A stretch of DNA of 64,000 nt from Pseudomonas sp. Its GTDB lineage: Bacteria; Pseudomonadota; Gammaproteobacteria; Pseudomonadales; Pseudomonadaceae. Below the pieces are notes generated by a model. It saw only the letters and a list, made by a program, of their open reading frames with translations, ran no database searches and was not told where the DNA came from. The DNA lies in NCBI GenBank assembly GCA_007713455.1, contig VMRT01000002.1, positions 434,001 through 498,000 of the forward strand, in the 5' to 3' direction. A program made the translations under genes and the position numbers. Shown here piece by piece: positions 61,319 to 64,000 of the stretch; within the stretch, counting starts at the first letter, position 1, and each line of letters starts with the position of its first letter.

Positions 61319-62539
61319 TCAAAGGGCAGCCGCCATGGCCTGATCGGCCATGGCGTGCAGCGGGAAACTGCGGGCGTAGGCTGCCGGATCGCTGCCGTCC
61401 CAGGTCTTGCCATCCATCAGCGTGGCGCTGCGCATGGGCGACTCCGGCACGGTGATACCCAGCGCTTCGGCAGCCTGTCGGTACAGCTCGATCTGTTGCA
61501 CCTGGCTTGCAGCCAGCTGGTAGTCCGGGTCCTGGCGCAACAGGCCCCAGCGCCGCAGCTGGGTCATGAACCAGAGGCCGTCGGACAGGTAGGGCATGTT
61601 CGCCGCGCCATCGGCAAAGAAGCGCAGCGGGTGTTGGTCATTCCAGGCGTTGCCCAGCCCATCCTGATACGAGCCGAGAAAGCGTGATTCGATGGCTGCC
61701 AGCGGCGCGTTGACATACTCGCTCCCGGCAATCAGCTGCGCGGTGCTGCGGCGGTTTTCCTGGCTCTGGTCGATGAAACGACTCGCCTCGAGCACCGCCA
61801 TTACCAGTGCGCGCGCGGTGTTGGGGTACTGCTCAACGAATGCGCGGGTGCAGCCGAGCACCTTTTCCGGATGATCCGGCCATATCGACTGGCTGGTTGC
61901 GAGGGTGAAGCCGACCCCCTCGGCGATCGCCTGCGCGCCCCAGGGTTCGCCGGCGCAGAAACCGTCGATGCGCCCGGCCTGCAGGTACGCCACCATCTGC
62001 GATGGCGGCAGCACCAGCGTCCGCACATCCTGCAGCGGGTGGATACCGTTGGCGGCCAGCCAGTAATAGAGCCACAGCGCGTGGGTGCCGGTGGGGAAGG
62101 TATGCGCGAGAGTCAGGCGTGCACCGCTTTGGCGCACGCTGTTGCGCAATGCCTCGGGATCGGTCACGCCGGCTGCCTTGAGCGGGGTCGACAGGTTGAT
62201 GCTCTGGCCGTTCTGCGCTAGCCCCATGAGCACCGCCATATCCACCGCGTGACTGCCGCCGATTCCCAGGTGCACGGCATATATCAGTCCGTACAGGCCG
62301 TGCGCTGCGTCCAGCTCACCGCCGATCAGCTTGTCGCGCAGGCCTGACCAGGAGTTCTGGCGGTGCAGGTTGAGCGTCAGGCCGAAGGGCTGGGCGAAGC
62401 CCTGGGTGGCGGCGACGATCAGCGAGGCGGCATCGGTAAGTGGCAGAAAGCCCAGGTTCAGCGAGCTCTTTTCCGGTGCATCACTGCCGGCAACCCAGGC
62501 CAGTGCATCGTGGCGGGGCGATGTGGAGGGTTCGGTCAT
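61319..62539 (-). CDS. nasS: NasS, nitrate-binding sensor
   Basis: 406-residue cytoplasmic NrtA-like binding protein without a signal peptide. Family motifs: LNLGFLPLTDAASLIVAATQGFAQPFGL (in part: LGFLPLTDAASLIVAATQGF), SWSGLRDKLIGGELDAAHGLYGLIYA and GRIDGFCAGEPWGAQA. It sequesters NasT and releases it when nitrate or nitrite binds. It is the first gene of nasST, behind a sigma-54 consensus site. Confidence 0.93.
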   Translation of the reverse strand: MTEPSTSPRHDALAWVAGSDAPEKSSLNLGFLPLTDAASLIVAATQGFAQPFGLTLNLHRQNSWSGLRDKLIGGELDAAHGLYGLIYAVHLGIGGSHAVDMAVLMGLAQNGQSINLSTPLKAAGVTDPEALRNSVRQSGARLTLAHTFPTGTHALWLYYWLAANGIHPLQDVRTLVLPPSQMVAYLQAGRIDGFCAGEPWGAQAIAEGVGFTLATSQSIWPDHPEKVLGCTRAFVEQYPNTARALVMAVLEASRFIDQSQENRRSTAQLIAGSEYVNAPLAAIESRFLGSYQDGLGNAWNDQHPLRFFADGAANMPYLSDGLWFMTQLRRWGLLRQDPDYQLAASQVQQIELYRQAAEALGITVPESPMRSATLMDGKTWDGSDPAAYARSFPLHAMADQAMAAAL

Positions 62540-62619
62540 GCTGTGGGCCTTTCGATTGCGAAGCGTGCGGCACAGTTAACCGTGCGCGACGGATCAGGAG
62601 TGGTCTATGCCAAGCCTGA

Positions 62620-62635
62620 AGCAAGCGATATGCCA
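62620..62635 (-). promoter_or_regulatory. Sigma-54 promoter of nasST
   Basis: Minus-strand TGGCATATCGCTTGCT agrees with TGGCAYRNNNNTTGCW at every defined position. Transcription would begin near 62609, 70 bases before nasS. No ANTAR-like leader or terminator is seen here. A weaker NtrC-like inverted repeat (TGCACC-GCGT-TGGTCA, 62666-62681) lies upstream, close to the end of batD. Confidence 0.75.
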
Positions 62636-62716
62636 GCGAGAAAGTGGTGCGCCATGCGGTGCCCGTGCACCGCGTTGGTCAGGCGCGTCTGGTGTGAAGC
62701 GGTGCGGCGTTGCCGG

Positions 62717-64000
62717 TCAGCGTGGATACAGTGGTGGCAGGGCGCTGTGGTTCTGGTCGACACTCGGACTGGTCGCTGGAGGGAGCGTCTGGATCGCCTG
62801 CCACAGCGCCTCTCCCTGCCAACGCTGGCCGGCTTCGCTGTACAGCGCACCGTTGAGTCCGTCCAGCGCATCGGACAGCGGCACGAAGCGCGCAGCCATG
62901 TCGGCCAGCGTCTCCGGCTGTTGCCGCGCCCAGGCATCCAGCGCCTGGCGAGTGGCCTGCGAGTCGTTGGCCTGGCAGGCGCGACGCAGGTCGTCGAGCA
63001 GGCTGCGCGGGGTTGGGCCGGGTTGCACTGCACGCTGTACCGCGGGTTGCCGCCGCGCGTGTAGCCACAGTCCGAAGCCGGCGAGGGTGGACAGGGCGAA
63101 GAGCAGGGTACTCAGCTGCCAGGGCCACAGTAGCTGCTGCTCGGCAGGTAATGGCGTTGCGGCCGGTTGCTCGGCGGGTGTCGGCGCGAGATTCGGATTA
63201 TCGGCGACATTCAGGGTCCGTTCGTCCAGCGTGGTGCGTTCTAGCCGGTCTTCCACGGTGTTCCACCAGACCACTTCCACCGCGGGTAGCTGCAACGCGC
63301 CGCTGCGCGTGGGAATCAGCGCCTCGCGCTGCTCGCGGCTACCGACCAGACCCGCGCCACTGACTTCGTTGGCCAAGATCGGTTGATCCGGGTAGCGGCG
63401 CAGGTCGGGGCTCTGGGCAGAACCGATGGCGGGCAACTGGGTGCTGGTCAGGCCTTCGGCCTTGAGCAACAGGCTGCGGGTGAGCGATTCGCCGGTCTGT
63501 GCCTGATCGGGCTCCGGGCTCCAGGCCTCGACCAGGGTCAGGCTGCGTGCCGGCAGCCAGGGCGCCGCGGCGGGGTAGTCCGCCGGTTTGCGCTTGACCG
63601 TCAGCGGGATGCTTGGTGACCTGACCTGCGTCGAGCGGCCCGAACGCGAGCCGAACAGCGGGTTGCTGCCATTGGTCACGGTGGTGGCGCTGAACAGTTG
63701 GGCAGGGATGGTCAGCTCGCCGGACTTCTGCGGGAACAGCGCATAGCGCACTTCGATGACGCCGTGGCGAATGCCGTTGATGGTTTTCTCGTAGGTGCGT
63801 GGCTCACCGAGCCGTTCGACCAGGGCTTCCGGCATCTGCAGCGGCGAGAGGGTGCTGTCGTCGTACAGCGAAACCGAATGATAGATGCGCAGGGTAAGGA
63901 TCACCTGGGCCTGAACGTAAACGTTTTCCTGATCGACGCTGGCATCGATGAAGATCGGGGCCAGCTGGTCGCTTTCGGTATTTTTCAGCGATTCCTGGAC
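62717..64000 (-). CDS. batD: BatD family protein (5' partial)
   Basis: The frame runs open to the window edge, so at least 427 residues are visible and the N-terminus is missing. Seen: ENVYVQAQVILTLRIYHSVSLYDDS near the visible start, EKTINGIRHGVIEVRYALFPQKSGELTIP (in part: IEVRYALFPQKSGELTIPA), one membrane segment about two thirds along (LSTLLFALSTLAGFGLWLHA) and a C-terminal cytoplasmic helical region. BatD is a membrane protein with repeated beta-sandwich domains encoded with MoxR/BatAB; it is linked to aerotolerance and envelope processes. It ends 177 bases before nasS. Confidence 0.88.
   Translation of the reverse strand, partial: VQESLKNTESDQLAPIFIDASVDQENVYVQAQVILTLRIYHSVSLYDDSTLSPLQMPEALVERLGEPRTYEKTINGIRHGVIEVRYALFPQKSGELTIPAQLFSATTVTNGSNPLFGSRSGRSTQVRSPSIPLTVKRKPADYPAAAPWLPARSLTLVEAWSPEPDQAQTGESLTRSLLLKAEGLTSTQLPAIGSAQSPDLRRYPDQPILANEVSGAGLVGSREQREALIPTRSGALQLPAVEVVWWNTVEDRLERTTLDERTLNVADNPNLAPTPAEQPAATPLPAEQQLLWPWQLSTLLFALSTLAGFGLWLHARRQPAVQRAVQPGPTPRSLLDDLRRACQANDSQATRQALDAWARQQPETLADMAARFVPLSDALDGLNGALYSEAGQRWQGEALWQAIQTLPPATSPSVDQNHSALPPLYPR

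Noticed and set aside
62666-62681. NtrC site upstream of nasS
   Set aside because: TGCACC-GCGT-TGGTCA matches only about 10 of 12 defined bases and is close to the promoter, so it is mentioned but not listed as a separate feature.

Overview
The window is a 64 kb piece of a high-GC gammaproteobacterial chromosome, most probably a Stutzerimonas (Pseudomonas stutzeri-group) genome. The gene orders trkH / nitroreductase / cpxRA, edd-glk-gltR-gtrS-glt and nirBD-nasC-cobA / kinase / nitrate transporter / nasTS are typical of pseudomonads. A LamB-type maltoporin closing the glucose operon and the methionine-salvage trio fit the stutzeri group. I see no rRNA, tRNA, CRISPR array, prophage or intact insertion sequence. 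Almost all of the DNA is core or near-core, densely packed coding sequence. The species assignment is inference from gene content, not from a database comparison.

Layout. 1-9 kb: end of a DUF808 membrane protein, TrkH potassium uptake, a YkgJ-like cysteine-cluster protein, a YdjA-like nitroreductase, and a Cpx-type envelope-stress locus (response regulator, Spy/CpxP-like chaperone, sensor kinase) with a visible CpxR box; then YciI, a PHP-domain exonuclease/phosphatase and YciO. 9-12 kb: trpS (with a 4Fe-4S-type cysteine motif), scpA and scpB. 12-23 kb: Entner-Doudoroff and glucose uptake (edd, glk, gltR/gtrS two-component system, a four-gene glucose ABC transporter, maltoporin). 23-41 kb: housekeeping and small transport genes (aroC, MFS, mtnBDC, two tiny membrane proteins, alkA, spermidine synthase, rraB, LysR/TauE pair, chrA, DUF1853, nadK, phosphatase, rhomboid, YeaC, DUF2797), ending in a REPIN-like repeat. 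41-48 kb: pepN and a YCF48-like / RND pair.

48-62.5 kb is the most interesting part, an assimilatory nitrate island read mostly on the minus strand: nasS-nasT, a NIT-like membrane protein, a nitrate transporter followed by a fused PP2C phosphatase-protein kinase, and nirB-nirD-nasC-cobA. From the sequence I can place four close matches to the sigma-54 (-24/-12) consensus in front of nasS, the NIT-like gene, the transporter and nirB. Three of these (not nasS) are followed by a leader that looks like an ANTAR target: two hairpins with six-base loops, the second sharing bases with the 5' arm of an intrinsic terminator. The obvious model is nitrogen limitation (NtrC/sigma-54) plus nitrate (NasS releasing the ANTAR protein NasT) acting together. 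The third leader, in front of the NIT-like gene, is an unexpected extra member and has a changed loop base. Within the same island lie a PfkB-type 6-phosphofructokinase gene and a hotdog thioesterase. The window ends inside batD.

Other points: two inverted copies of a roughly 100-base intergenic repeat bracket the 2.8-8.9 kb segment; an array of alternating half-sites at about 10-base spacing lies upstream of edd; the genes that usually sit beside some of these loci (septation protein A, gapA, DUF1302/DUF1329) are not found at the expected places.
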